DNA of 64,000 nucleotides from Myxococcus llanfairpwllgwyngyllgogerychwyrndrobwllllantysiliogogogochensis (lineage in GTDB: Bacteria > Myxococcota > Myxococcia > Myxococcales > Myxococcaceae). Both the position numbers and the translations under genes were made by a program. The stretch is from the NCBI RefSeq assembly GCF_006636215.1, contig NZ_VIFM01000021.1, positions 1 to 64,000 on the forward strand, in the 5' to 3' direction. Shown here one piece after another: positions 49,237 through 58,706 of this stretch (its first letter is position 1; every line of letters starts with the position of its first letter). Under the pieces are notes generated by a model. It did not search any database. It saw nothing but the letters and a program-made list of their open reading frames with translations, and was not told the DNA's origin.

Positions 49237-52200
49237 TCAGCTCCGGGGCAGCGAGCAGTGGTCCAGGTCCCTCAGCACCTTGCGCGCCTCGGCGATGAGG
49301 TCATGTCCCTGGAGGCCCTGCGCCACGCGGGCGATGAGCTTCATGTCTGGCGTGAGGCGGTAGTAGCCCTTGGAGCGCTGCACCAGCCCGGCGACCTTCG
49401 GCCCGTCCAGGAGCGCGTCCGCGCCCAGCGTCACCACCAACCGCTGGGTGCCGACCTCCAGGCCCCGCAGTCGCAAATCACGCATGTCGATTTTCAGCAG
49501 CGTCAGCTCGGACAGGTGGTCCACCTCGTCAGGCGCTTCGCCGTAGCGGTCCACCAGCTCCGCGCGCAGGTCCGTCACCTCGTCGGGGTGGCCGGCCTGA
49601 CTGAAGCGCTTGTAGAAGACGAGCCGCTGGTGCACGTCGCTGACGTAGTCGTCCGGGATGAGCGCGGGCATGGGCAGCGTGACGTCCGGCTCGATTTGCA
49701 CCTTGGGCGGCTGGCCTTGGAGCTCCGCGACGGCCTCCTCCAGGAGCTGCGCGTACATGTCGAAGCCAATCTCGGCGATGGCGCCGGACTGCTTCTCGCC
49801 CAGCAGGTTGCCCGCGCCGCGAATCTCCAGGTCATGGCTGGCGATGGAGAAGCCCGCGCCCAGCTCGGTGAAGTTCTGGAGCACCTCCAGCCGCCGCTGC
49901 GCGTCCCGCGTCACCGCCCGACGCGTGGGCACCAGCAGGTACGCATACGCGCGCTCCTTGGAGCGGCCCACGCGGCCTCGGAGCTGGTAGAGCTGCGCGA
50001 GGCCGAACTGGTCCGCCCGGTTCACAATCATCGTGTTGGCGCTGGAGATGTCGATGCCGCTCTCGATGATGGCGGTGCACAGGAGCACCTGGTGCTTGCG
50101 CTCGGTGAACTCCAACATCACCTTCTCGAGCTGCCCTTCACCCATCTGTCCGTGCGCCACGCCGACGGACAGCTGTGGCACCAGCTCGCGCAGCTGCTGC
50201 TCCATGGACGGCAGGGACTCCACGCGGTTGTGCACGAAGAAGACCTGCCCGCCGCGAGCGACCTCCCGCTCAATCGCCTCCTTCACCACCATGGCGTCGT
50301 ACTTCATGACGAAGGTGCGGATGGCGCGCCTGTCCTGAGGCGGCGTGGCGATGATGCTCATGTCGCGCACACCCGACATGCTCATGTGCAGCGTGCGGGG
50401 AATGGGCGTCGCCGTCAGCGTCAGCACGTCAATCTGGGAGCGCCACTTCTTCAGCGACTCCTTCTGCTTCACGCCGAAGCGCTGCTCCTCGTCGACAATC
50501 ATCAGCCCCAGGTCCTTGAAGGCCACCTCGCCGCCGAGGAGTTTGTGCGTGCCGATGAGGATGTCGACCTTGCCCTCCTTGGCGCGCTTGAGGATGTCCC
50601 GCACCTCTGGCGGCTTCTTCAGTCCGGAGATGACTTCCACCGTGACGGGGTAGTCGTTGAAGCGCTTCCTGAAGGAGAGGAAGTGCTGCTGCGCCAGCAC
50701 CGTGGTGGGCACCAGCACCGCCACCTGCTTGCGGTCCAGTGTCGCCTTGAAGGCCGCGCGCATGGCGACCTCCGTCTTGCCGTAGCCCACGTCGCCGCAG
50801 ACGAGCCGGTCCATCGGCTCCGGCTTCTGCATGTCCGCCAGCACGTCCTCAATCGCCTTGGCCTGGTCCGGCGTCTCCTCGAACTCGAAGTCCGCCTCGA
50901 ACTGGGCGAAGTAGCGGTCCGGCGCGCTGAAGGAGTGGCCCGGGTGGGCGCGGCGCGAGGCGGCGATTTGCAGCAGCTCCGCCGCCATCTTGAGGAGCTG
51001 TTCCTTGACGCGCTTCTTCGTCTTCTCCCAGCTCGTCGTCCCCAGCTTGTCGAGCTGGATGGTGTCCGGGTTGCCGCCGGTGAACTTCTGGATGAGCCGC
51101 ATGCGGCCCACCGGCAGGTAGATTTTGTCCCGGCCCGCGTACTCCAGGACGAGGAAGTCCCCGGGCACGCCGTTCACCTGCATCTTCGTCAGGCCCGAGT
51201 AGCGGCCGATGCCGAAGTCGGTGTGGACGATGAGGTCGCCTTCCTTCAGGTCCTTGAAGCCCGCGGCGAAGGCATCCAGCTTCTTGCCGCGCTTGACGCG
51301 CCGACGCGCGCGGACGCCGAAAATCTCCTCGTCCGACAGCACGGCCAGCCCGCCCGAGCCGTCCACGAAGCCCTGGCTCACCTCCCCCGTGAAGAGGTGC
51401 GCCCACACCGACGGCTCGTACAGCACCGACGCGTCCATCATGGGCTCGGTGTGCACCTTCACCATGACGTCGCGGTCCAGCAAGAGCCGCTTGAGCCGGT
51501 CCGCCTGGCTCAGCGTGCCGCACGCCACCGCGCACGCGACGCCCGAGTCCCGCCAGCGCTGGAGCCGGTCCACCAGCGGCGAGAGCGCGCCCTCCTCGCC
51601 ATGGTGCGCGAGAATCGCCTCCCGCAGGTCCTGCGTGCCGCCGAACTGGAAGAGCACCGGCGGCTTCTCGGACTGCGTGAGCGACAGGCCACCACCCTCG
51701 ACGACGCGATAGCCGCCCAGCAGCTCCGCGACGGCCTCGCGCGAGAGGAAGTGCTCGGCCGGTGGGCGCACCAGGTCCTTGCGCTCCTCGGCCGCGACGA
51801 AGGTGCGCTCCAACTCGTCCCACAGCGCGTCCGCGGCGCGCCCCAGCTCCAGCGGGTCGTCCAGGTAGAAGACGGGCGCCTCCGGGCTCCACGTCCGCAG
51901 GAAGTCGAACACCGTGGCCAGTCCGCCCTCGAACAGCGCGGGCAGCAGGCCCTCGAGTCCGAAGCCGGGCATCCCCTCGCGCAGCGCGTCCAGCCGCTCG
52001 CGCAACTGGATGGTGGGCAGGTTGATGTGCTCGGCCACCTCGCGGGCGGCGGCCTCGGCGCGCGGGCGGGTGTCCTCGGTGAGCAGCAGCTCCCGCGCGG
52101 GCACCAGGTCCACTTCCTTCAGCGCGTCCACCGTGCGCTGCGACTCCGGGTCGAAGGCGCGGATGGAGTCGATGGTGTCCCCGAAGAACTCCAGGCGCAC

Positions 52201-52830
52201 CGGCTTGTCGTAGAGCGGGCTGAAGACGTCCAGCAGACCGCCGCGCACGGAGAACGTCCCCACGTCCTCCACCATCGGGCTGTTCTGGTAGCCCATCCGG
52301 GAGAGCTTCCGCGCCAGCGCGTCCCGGTCGTACTCCTGGCCCACCACCACCCGGTCCGTGAGCGCGGCCATGACGTCCGGGCGCAGCACGCGGCGGTGCA
52401 GCGCGCGCAGGGACAGCACCAGCACCGGGAAGCGCGTGCCTTGAGACAAGTGAAACAACGCGCCCAGCCGCTCGGTGACGGCGATCGCCTCTGGGGACAG
52501 CTCGTCGTAGGGCAGCACCTCGTCGGCGGGCAGGCGCAGCACGCTCGGCCGCAGCAGCGTGCCGGTGCCACCCAGGAAGAAGGCGAGGTCGGCGGCCAGG
52601 GCATCGGCTGCTTCCTCGTCCGCCGCCACGCAGACGAGCGGCGCGCGTGCTTCACGGTGCAGGCGAGCCAGCACGTGGCCCCGGGCGGAGCCCTTCAGTC
52701 CCTGCGTCCGCGCGCGGTGTCCCGGGCGCAGCTCCGCCAGCAACCGGGCGAAGGTGTCACCCGCCACGAGCGGCACGCCGCCAGGCTGCGCCGCCTCGTC
52801 ATCCCGCCTCTGTGTGAAAGGAGTGTCCAT
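49237..52830 (-). CDS. mfd: Transcription-repair coupling factor
   Basis: This 1197-residue protein has all Mfd regions in order: a UvrB-like N-terminal module (about 20-400), the RNA-polymerase-interacting CarD-like domain (about 515-560: [17 protein letters not shown]), the RecG-like translocase and a C-terminal TRCF domain. Translocase motifs are Walker [13 protein letters not shown] near residue 680, DEEQRFG near 777, TATPIPRTL and [17 protein letters not shown]. Mfd pushes stalled RNA polymerase off DNA lesions and recruits UvrA. The start ATG 52830 gives the normal N-terminus (MDTPFTQRR) and AAAGGAG precedes it. The frame is open 39 codons further upstream without support. Confidence 0.95.
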   Translation of the reverse strand: MDTPFTQRRDDEAAQPGGVPLVAGDTFARLLAELRPGHRARTQGLKGSARGHVLARLHREARAPLVCVAADEEAADALAADLAFFLGGTGTLLRPSVLRLPADEVLPYDELSPEAIAVTERLGALFHLSQGTRFPVLVLSLRALHRRVLRPDVMAALTDRVVVGQEYDRDALARKLSRMGYQNSPMVEDVGTFSVRGGLLDVFSPLYDKPVRLEFFGDTIDSIRAFDPESQRTVDALKEVDLVPARELLLTEDTRPRAEAAAREVAEHINLPTIQLRERLDALREGMPGFGLEGLLPALFEGGLATVFDFLRTWSPEAPVFYLDDPLELGRAADALWDELERTFVAAEERKDLVRPPAEHFLSREAVAELLGGYRVVEGGGLSLTQSEKPPVLFQFGGTQDLREAILAHHGEEGALSPLVDRLQRWRDSGVACAVACGTLSQADRLKRLLLDRDVMVKVHTEPMMDASVLYEPSVWAHLFTGEVSQGFVDGSGGLAVLSDEEIFGVRARRRVKRGKKLDAFAAGFKDLKEGDLIVHTDFGIGRYSGLTKMQVNGVPGDFLVLEYAGRDKIYLPVGRMRLIQKFTGGNPDTIQLDKLGTTSWEKTKKRVKEQLLKMAAELLQIAASRRAHPGHSFSAPDRYFAQFEADFEFEETPDQAKAIEDVLADMQKPEPMDRLVCGDVGYGKTEVAMRAAFKATLDRKQVAVLVPTTVLAQQHFLSFRKRFNDYPVTVEVISGLKKPPEVRDILKRAKEGKVDILIGTHKLLGGEVAFKDLGLMIVDEEQRFGVKQKESLKKWRSQIDVLTLTATPIPRTLHMSMSGVRDMSIIATPPQDRRAIRTFVMKYDAMVVKEAIEREVARGGQVFFVHNRVESLPSMEQQLRELVPQLSVGVAHGQMGEGQLEKVMLEFTERKHQVLLCTAIIESGIDISSANTMIVNRADQFGLAQLYQLRGRVGRSKERAYAYLLVPTRRAVTRDAQRRLEVLQNFTELGAGFSIASHDLEIRGAGNLLGEKQSGAIAEIGFDMYAQLLEEAVAELQGQPPKVQIEPDVTLPMPALIPDDYVSDVHQRLVFYKRFSQAGHPDEVTDLRAELVDRYGEAPDEVDHLSELTLLKIDMRDLRLRGLEVGTQRLVVTLGADALLDGPKVAGLVQRSKGYYRLTPDMKLIARVAQGLQGHDLIAEARKVLRDLDHCSLPRS

Positions 52831-53068
52831 GAGTGGACCCCTGAGGGCCGCAGGGTAATTAGGGGCATGCCCCTGACAGGTCAACGACAGAGCGCATTGC
52901 GTGTCGTGTGTCGGAGCCGACGCGGCCACGAATGCTGTGTCCGCCACGAATCAGCCGTACCTGGGGTGGGTTGGCCGCATGCCCGGGGCAGGAACTACTC
53001 TCCTGCAAGGCATCGCTGGGGGGTGCCACACGCCAGCCATGCAATCCGGCCGTTGGAGCAACAGGTTG

Positions 53069-54541
53069 ATGAGCGGGGCGGGCGCACCCCCCTCCGAAGC
53101 AGTGATGGTGCTGCGCAGCGTCCGCTCCGCTGGGCACGGCATCCTGGACTTCGAGTGCGTCTCCGCGAATGTCCACGCGGAGCGCTGGCTGGGGCGCGAT
53201 GAGCGTCCGCTCGTGCGCCAGCGCCTTCTCGAGGAAGCGCCGTGGGTGGGCGAATGTGGCCTGTTCGCCGCGTGTGTCCGAGTGGCGGTGCGCCGCGAGC
53301 CGGAGGTGGTGCGTGTCTCCCGCCAGTCCTCCGTGGGGCTCGTCTGGCTGCTGGCGCGAGTGTCGCCCTGGGAGGACGGCGTTGTCGTCTTCCTGGAGGA
53401 CCTGACGGAGCGGATGGCCGCCGAGGAGACGCTGCGCAGGGACCATGACCTGCTGCACGCCGTCATCGAGAGCGCCACCGACGCCATCTACGTGAAGGAC
53501 GTGGATGCGCGCTACGTGCTCATCAACCCCGCCACCGCGCGGGCGTTCAATCGGGCGCCGCAGGACATCCTCGGGCGCACGGACCTGGAGCTGCTGGGCG
53601 CGGACGTCGCCGGGCCCACGCTGGCGCATGACCGCGCGGTGATGGAGTCCGGCGTCACCGCCACCTACGAGGACTCAGAGGGCGGGCCGGGAAGCGACCG
53701 CATCTGGCAGACGACCAAGGGCGTGCTCCGTCGGGGCGACAGCACCGTCTACGGCCTGTTCGGCATCAGCCGGGATGTCACCGCGCGCCGCCGCCAGGAG
53801 CTGGAGCGGGACGAGGAGGCGCGCTTCCAGGAGCGCTTCATCGGCGTGCTGGGGCACGATTTGGGCAACCCGCTGGCGGCGGTGCGGCTGTCCGCCGCGG
53901 CCCTGCTGGCCCAGGCGACGCTGACGCCGGAGGCGCGGCGCGTGGCGCAGCGCATCGACGGGAGCGCCGAGCGCATGGCGCGGCTGGTGAAACAGTTGCT
54001 CGACTTCACCCGCGCGCGCATGGCGGGAGGCATCCCCCTGCGCCCGCGCGAGGTGTGCATGGAGTCGGTGTGCCGTCGCATCATCTCCGAGCTGGAGCCG
54101 GCCCATCCCCAGCATCAGGTGGACCTGGAGGTGGATGGCGAGTCGCGCGGCGTCTGGGACGAGGAGCGGCTGGGACAGGTGCTCTCCAACCTGGTCGGCA
54201 ACGCGCTGCAACACAGCCCCAGTGGCACTTCGGTGCGTGTGCGGCTGGCGGCGAGCGACCCGCTCTTCCAGCGCGTGGAGGTCCACAACCTCGGGCCGCC
54301 CATTCCGGACTCGCTGCGCCCGCGCCTGTTCGCGCCCTTCCACCGCGCCACGCCCGAGCCGGGCATGCCCCGGCCCCACCGTCACGGGCTGGGCCTGGGG
54401 CTCTACATCGTCTCGCAAATCGTCACGGCCCACGGCGGGTGGGTGGATGTCGCGTCCTCACTGGAGGCCGGGACGTGTTTCTCGGTGACGCTGCCCCGCG
54501 TGGTCCAGGCCCAGGACGAGACCCAGACGCGCTGGGCCTGA
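53069..54541 (+). CDS. PAS-containing sensor histidine kinase
   Basis: This 490-residue kinase has a PAS-like N-terminal segment (about 10-115), a canonical PAS domain (about 130-245; DLLHAVIESATDAIYVKD, INPATARAFNRAPQDILGR), HisKA with H263 (GVLGHDLGNPLAAV) and HATPase_c (NLVGNALQHSP, GLGLGLYIVSQ). The usual R after HDL is G here. No membrane segment or receiver domain is present, so it is a cytoplasmic sensor that would phosphorylate a regulator coded elsewhere. The start is uncertain: ATG 53069 has GGAG 10 bases upstream, while ATG 53039 is also possible. A TACTCT at 52996-53001 may be the -10 and argues against longer forms. Confidence 0.85.
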   Translation: MSGAGAPPSEAVMVLRSVRSAGHGILDFECVSANVHAERWLGRDERPLVRQRLLEEAPWVGECGLFAACVRVAVRREPEVVRVSRQSSVGLVWLLARVSPWEDGVVVFLEDLTERMAAEETLRRDHDLLHAVIESATDAIYVKDVDARYVLINPATARAFNRAPQDILGRTDLELLGADVAGPTLAHDRAVMESGVTATYEDSEGGPGSDRIWQTTKGVLRRGDSTVYGLFGISRDVTARRRQELERDEEARFQERFIGVLGHDLGNPLAAVRLSAAALLAQATLTPEARRVAQRIDGSAERMARLVKQLLDFTRARMAGGIPLRPREVCMESVCRRIISELEPAHPQHQVDLEVDGESRGVWDEERLGQVLSNLVGNALQHSPSGTSVRVRLAASDPLFQRVEVHNLGPPIPDSLRPRLFAPFHRATPEPGMPRPHRHGLGLGLYIVSQIVTAHGGWVDVASSLEAGTCFSVTLPRVVQAQDETQTRWA

Positions 54542-54562
54542 GCCGAGGGCGCGCCTGCCTGC

Positions 54563-54892
54563 TCAGTAGCGGCCGTACCGGGCCGCGGCGCGCAGGCGCA
54601 TCAAGTCGTTGAGGACACCGGGGTCCACCAGCTCCAGCGCCGCGGCTCCGGAGACACCGGCGTAGCGGGAGCGGTAGTCCTCCTCGTCCTCCTCGTCGTC
54701 GCCACCCTTGTCGTCGCCGCCCTTGTCATCCCCGTCTCCACCTCCCTTGCCGTCGCCAGGACGCAGCGAGAGGGGCTCGGGCCGGGACACTCCCGGCTCG
54801 ATTCGCGGGGAGGTCAGGGCATCGGCGCGAACCGAGGCGAACAGACCGGCCATGGACAGGCAGAACACGAGGGCGGTGGAGAGGGTCTTCAT
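54563..54892 (-). CDS. Small exported acidic glycine-rich protein
   Basis: No family is recognised. This 109-residue protein has a cleavable signal (ALVFCLSMAGLFASVRA), a low-complexity acidic core (GDGKGGGDGDDKGGDDKG then DDEEDEEDYRSRY, about 47-75) and a short helical C-terminus (LVDPGVLNDLMRLRAAARYGRY). The Asp/Gly repeats could bind calcium loosely, but this is speculative. It follows the cytochrome c gene by 66 bases on the same strand, and GGAG lies upstream of ATG 54892. Confidence 0.65.
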   Translation of the reverse strand: MKTLSTALVFCLSMAGLFASVRADALTSPRIEPGVSRPEPLSLRPGDGKGGGDGDDKGGDDKGGDDEEDEEDYRSRYAGVSGAAALELVDPGVLNDLMRLRAAARYGRY

Positions 54893-54958
54893 GGTCGGCT
54901 CCGTTTCTCTGTCCGGCTGACGCGCACCCCGGAGGGATATTCAGCGAGCCGCGGGGCC

Positions 54959-55282
54959 CTACTTCGCCTTCATGGTGCGGATGTATCCCACCAGCGCGTC
55001 AATCTGCGCGGCGGTGAGCTTGTCCTTGAAGGCCTTCATCTTCGTGTTGCGAGGGGAGCCGTCGGCAATCGCCTGACGGATGTCCGCGTCCGACTCGGCC
55101 GCCTGCCAGGCAACCTGGCTCATGTCGACGATGGACTCCTTTTTGCCCATCTTGGTCTGCGCCTTGCCGTCGTCGCCGTGACACGACTTGCACTTGGCCT
55201 TCCACACGTCCGCGACTTCATCCTCCGCGTAGACGCTCGGGGCCAGACAGAGGCTCATCACCAGGGCAACCCGCTTCATCAT
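54959..55282 (-). CDS. Small periplasmic c-type cytochrome
   Basis: This 107-residue protein has a signal peptide (VALVMSLCLAPSVYA) and one CKSCH heme-attachment motif near residue 30 (AKCKSCHGDDGKAQTKMG). KMKAFKDKLTAAQIDALVGYIRTM at the end supplies the axial methionine and the C-terminal helix of class I cytochrome c. It would carry electrons in the periplasm; its redox partners are not in the window. GGAGG 8 bases upstream fixes the start at the ATGATG pair (55282/55279). Confidence 0.88.
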   Translation of the reverse strand: MMKRVALVMSLCLAPSVYAEDEVADVWKAKCKSCHGDDGKAQTKMGKKESIVDMSQVAWQAAESDADIRQAIADGSPRNTKMKAFKDKLTAAQIDALVGYIRTMKAK

Positions 55283-55388
55283 CGTCACTGCCTCCTTGGG
55301 AGGAGACAACTGTGGCACGGAACGTCGTGCCCGGGGAGTGCCGCTGGCGGCGAGGAGGTCGTCGTCATGGAAGCCGCCCACGGAGTTG

Positions 55389-55414
55389 GACGCGCCTCCG
55401 GTTACCCAGGCGTC
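55389..55414 (-). terminator. Hairpin after the GT-C gene
   Basis: GACG (55389-55392) and CGTC (55411-55414) with inner CCT/AGG pairing around a bulge form a modest stem directly after the stop codon of the membrane glycosyltransferase gene. Weak, no T-run. Confidence 0.3.
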
Positions 55415-57115
55415 TCAGTGAGGCGGACGGGGCCAGAACGACACGTGGCCCTGGGGAGGCGCGAGCCACACGGACTCCAGGAACCGCACGGCATTGCGGT
55501 CCGCGTCGTCATGTTCGGTGGTCTGGTAATGCAGGGTGGCCACCAGCAGCAGCGTCGCGAGACCCGCGGCCACGGAGGGCAGGGCGGGCCAGCGCCGCCC
55601 GGGGGGCGTGGCGAGGGTGGCGAGGACCCAACCCGTCACGCCCACCAGGAGGACGAGCAGCAGCACGCCCGCGATGGATTGGGGCACACCGAGGAAGGAC
55701 AGCACGGAGGGCGGGAAGAAGCCGGCGTGCAGCAGCGGCAACGTCAGACCTCCCAGGGCGTTGGAGACGTCGTCTGGGATGTAATTGACGAAGGTGGCCA
55801 GCCCCGTGGTGAGGATGGCGGCTCCGCACAGCATGGCGCCCGCGCCCAGGGCGGTGAGGCTTTGACGCTCGCGCAGGCGCTCCAGCCACAGGCCCGCGGG
55901 CAGCAGGAGGAAGGGCACCAGGCCGGTGAGGTGGCGCGGCCCCGTCGTCCAGCCCCAGGAGTCATAGGAGAAGGAGGACGTGAAGTAGAGGTAGCCCGCG
56001 AGGAGCGCCGCCGTCATCCACGCCAGGGCGCGCTGCTCGGCGGAGACGTCGGCGCCGCGCCGGAAACGCAGCCGCGAAAGGCCGGGCACGGCCAGCAGCA
56101 GGAAGGGGGCGAGCGTGAACAGCCCCCGCAGCGGAGAGACGAGCGACAGGGTGAAGGCGCGCGGGTCCGGCGTGCGGATGCCCAGGAAGCCGCCCAGGTG
56201 CCACGGCTGGTAGCCGGAGTCGTTGAGGTACTTGTACCCGCTCGTCAGCGGATGTCCGAAGGTGGCCTGGTGGTACGCCATCAGCGCGAGCACGAAGGGC
56301 AGCGCGCCCAGCGTGGCGAGCCCGGCGGCGCGGCCCAGGCCCCGCAAGCGCTCGCGGGCCGGGACGTCGCGGAAGAGGAAGGTGAGCGCGGCGTACAGCA
56401 CCAGCCCGAGCACCCCCAGGGCGCCGGTGTACTCGGCCGCCACGGTGGCTCCCGCGCACGCCCCCGCGAGGACATAGCCCCGCTCGCGCCACTCCCCGCG
56501 CGCGCAGCGCCACAGCGCATAGAAGCCGGCGAAGAGCAGCACCGCCGTCGTCTGGTGGCTCATGAACAACAGGGAGTAGCTGAACGCCAGCGAGCCCAGT
56601 CCGTACGTCACGGTGAGGGCGTCGGCGACGGGCGCCGTCAGGGTGGCGCGCAGGTAGCGCCGCACCAGCCACAGCAGGCCCAGCGTGGGCAGCACGGTGA
56701 GCCACAGGCGCGAGAAGAAGACGAGGGGGACCTCGGGCACCGGCTCCGGACCCGAGGCCGCGCGCAGCGCGGCGTACACCGGCGCGGCGGCGAACGAGAG
56801 CAGCGGCGCCTTGCTGGGGTAGTACTTCCCATCCTTCACGGACAGGTCGCCCACGTAGCCCCGGTCGCGCAGCACCTGGTTGATGTCGAGCGTGCCGTGC
56901 TCCACCAGCGCGATGCTCTGCCAGAGCCGACACAGCTCATTGGGTGAGCGCAGCTTCGGGTGGTACGGAAACAACAACACATACAGCGCCGCCAGGGCGG
57001 CCCAGACCGCGCGAGGCGCGCCCCGGGAGGCCATGACGGGCTTCCCGGTGGGGCCGGGCGCCGAGGACTCCGAAGGGGTCTGCGAGTCGGTGGCCGGCCC
57101 TGGCGCCAGACTCAC
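55415..57115 (-). CDS. Polytopic membrane protein, GT-C type glycosyltransferase
   Basis: This 566-residue protein has about 10-12 predicted membrane helices. The first periplasmic loop reads RSPNELCRLWQS and then DLSVKDGKYYPSKAPLLSF. This acidic loop followed by a (Y)SKAP motif is typical of RgtA/ArnT-like GT-C enzymes, which transfer sugars from polyprenyl-phosphate donors on the periplasmic side. Another motif is TTGPRHLTGLVPFLLLPAGL. The sugar and acceptor are unknown. Start is GTG 57115 with GGGGAG about 9 bases upstream; an ATG at 57034 is possible. It follows the GT2-methyltransferase fusion by 48 bases in the same direction, so the two likely form an operon of the polysaccharide locus. 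Confidence 0.75.
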   Translation of the reverse strand: MSLAPGPATDSQTPSESSAPGPTGKPVMASRGAPRAVWAALAALYVLLFPYHPKLRSPNELCRLWQSIALVEHGTLDINQVLRDRGYVGDLSVKDGKYYPSKAPLLSFAAAPVYAALRAASGPEPVPEVPLVFFSRLWLTVLPTLGLLWLVRRYLRATLTAPVADALTVTYGLGSLAFSYSLLFMSHQTTAVLLFAGFYALWRCARGEWRERGYVLAGACAGATVAAEYTGALGVLGLVLYAALTFLFRDVPARERLRGLGRAAGLATLGALPFVLALMAYHQATFGHPLTSGYKYLNDSGYQPWHLGGFLGIRTPDPRAFTLSLVSPLRGLFTLAPFLLLAVPGLSRLRFRRGADVSAEQRALAWMTAALLAGYLYFTSSFSYDSWGWTTGPRHLTGLVPFLLLPAGLWLERLRERQSLTALGAGAMLCGAAILTTGLATFVNYIPDDVSNALGGLTLPLLHAGFFPPSVLSFLGVPQSIAGVLLLVLLVGVTGWVLATLATPPGRRWPALPSVAAGLATLLLVATLHYQTTEHDDADRNAVRFLESVWLAPPQGHVSFWPRPPH

Positions 57116-57164
57116 GGCGTGGTGCTCCCCGCGGTGTGGTGCGTCGTCGCCGGGAGGCGCATCC

Positions 57165-58514
57165 TCAAGCGTCGCCTCCGGTGACGCGGGCCACGGCGAA
57201 GAGGCTCATGCCCACCGGCAGCTTCACGTTCGCCTCGGCGCGGGCGAACAGCGGGGCCAGCGTGTCGTACAGCTTGAGCTGGAGCTTGGGCACGGAGCGG
57301 CGGCGCAACAGCCGGCTGTTGACGAACCAGCCGGGCATGCCCACCAGGTTCATCCACTCCAGCTTCTCCACCTCGAAGCCATTCTCCTCCAGCACGGCGC
57401 GCAGGCTGGCGGGGGTGTAGCGGCGGTAGTGGCCCACGGCCTCGTCGATGCTGCCGAACAGCTGCTCCAGCGCGGGGACCAGGATGAGCACCCGTCCTCC
57501 GGGCGCCAGAATCTGGCGGAAGCGGCGCACCGCGGACCCATCGTCGGGGATGTGCTCCAGCACGTTGGAGAGGACGATGGTGTCCAGGCGCTCCTGCTTG
57601 AGCGACTCCCAGTCCGCCAGGGCCACGTCGGACAGGTACGGGCGGACGTGGGGCCGGCCGCGGAAGAGGTTCTTCAGGCGGTCGACGTAGAAGCGGTCGA
57701 CCTCCAGCGCGATGAGCAGCTCCGCGCCGGACTCCAGCTCGCGGGTAATCGTGCCGATGCCGGCGCCAATCTCCAGCACGCGGCGGCCCAGGTGCGCTCG
57801 GAAACGGCGGCCCAGCCACTGGTTGTAGTGGGTGGCGCCGTCCATGCGCTCCAGCGTGGTGTAGCCCTCGTGCTGGTTGTCCGCGTCGTCGCGCACGGTG
57901 GCGTAGCGCATCAGCGTGCGCAGCTGCGACAGGCGCGCGGCGCGCGGGCGGCGGGGCACGGCCTGCATGGGCGGCAGCGACACCTCCGTGAGGCGGTAGA
58001 GCTGCGCGGCCAGCTTCACGACGAGCTCGGCGTCCACCGCGTCGTCATCGCTGGTGAGGGTGACGGAGCGCAGGGCCTCCGTGCGGAACGCGCGCACGCC
58101 GCTGAGCGGGTCGCTCACCGGCACGTCCGTGACGAAGCGGGCGACCTGGCCCATCGCGCGCTCGGCCCACAGCTCCGGCGTCAGGCCCGGGGTGCCCCGG
58201 CGGCCGAAGACGGCGTCCGCGGTGTCCGCCTGGAGCGGGCCCATCAGTGACTCGTAGGCGTCCGGTGCGTAGGCCGCATCCGGGTCCTGGAGCACCGTCA
58301 CTGCGCTCGTCACGTGGGACAGCGCCGCGCGGATGGACGCGCCCTTGCCTCCCTGGACGCTGAGCACATGCAGGCCGGGCCGTGATGCCACATCCGGCTG
58401 GCCGTCTCCGGCGAGAACCACTTCCGCGCGGCCCGCCAGGGCACGGGCGAAGTGGGCGGCGGCATCTACAGTGGACGAGTCGAAAGGGATGATGACGGAG
58501 TGCGGAAAGCTCAC
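57165..58514 (-). CDS. Glycosyltransferase (GT2) fused to SAM-dependent methyltransferase
   Basis: This 449-residue protein joins two domains. The N-terminal half (about 1-220) is a GT2-like nucleotide-sugar transferase with VVLAGDGQP, KGASIRAALSH, LQDPDAAYAPDAYESL and DPLSGVRAFRTEAL. The C-terminal half (about 235-445) is a class I methyltransferase with motif I VLEIGAGIGTITREL and then LSNVLEHIPDDG and HYRRYTPASLRAVL. Related GT2 proteins make dolichyl- or polyprenyl-phosphate sugars, the donor used by GT-C enzymes such as the next gene; the methylase could modify the glycan. Start GTG 58514 has GGGAG 6 bases upstream; TAGGGA 7 bases upstream also fits a leaderless start. Divergent from the tyrosine autokinase gene. 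Confidence 0.82.
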   Translation of the reverse strand: MSFPHSVIIPFDSSTVDAAAHFARALAGRAEVVLAGDGQPDVASRPGLHVLSVQGGKGASIRAALSHVTSAVTVLQDPDAAYAPDAYESLMGPLQADTADAVFGRRGTPGLTPELWAERAMGQVARFVTDVPVSDPLSGVRAFRTEALRSVTLTSDDDAVDAELVVKLAAQLYRLTEVSLPPMQAVPRRPRAARLSQLRTLMRYATVRDDADNQHEGYTTLERMDGATHYNQWLGRRFRAHLGRRVLEIGAGIGTITRELESGAELLIALEVDRFYVDRLKNLFRGRPHVRPYLSDVALADWESLKQERLDTIVLSNVLEHIPDDGSAVRRFRQILAPGGRVLILVPALEQLFGSIDEAVGHYRRYTPASLRAVLEENGFEVEKLEWMNLVGMPGWFVNSRLLRRRSVPKLQLKLYDTLAPLFARAEANVKLPVGMSLFAVARVTGGDA

Positions 58515-58706
58515 GTCGCGCTCCCTAGCACAGGCGGCCCGAATGCGCGCGTTCCTCCCTCGAAGAAGGGTGGAAGGGGGGCGTCCAGGCGACGGCGGAA
58601 CGATGGACAACCCGGGGCGGACACGGCACGCTCGACGACGGTGTCCATGGGTGTGGGTGAAGGTCGGAACCGGCCCAGGCGCTCCAGGCTCCAGGAGAGA
58701 CAAGAC

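Noticed and set aside
52901-53068. Longer N-terminus for the PAS histidine kinase
   Set aside because: A -10-like element at 52996-53001 and ribosome-binding evidence near 53055 favour a later start; the extra residues have no domain.
49141-53202. A 1353-codon plus-strand open frame across mfd
   Set aside because: It is antisense to the complete Mfd sequence and has low-complexity His/Arg/Leu composition; only mfd has motifs.
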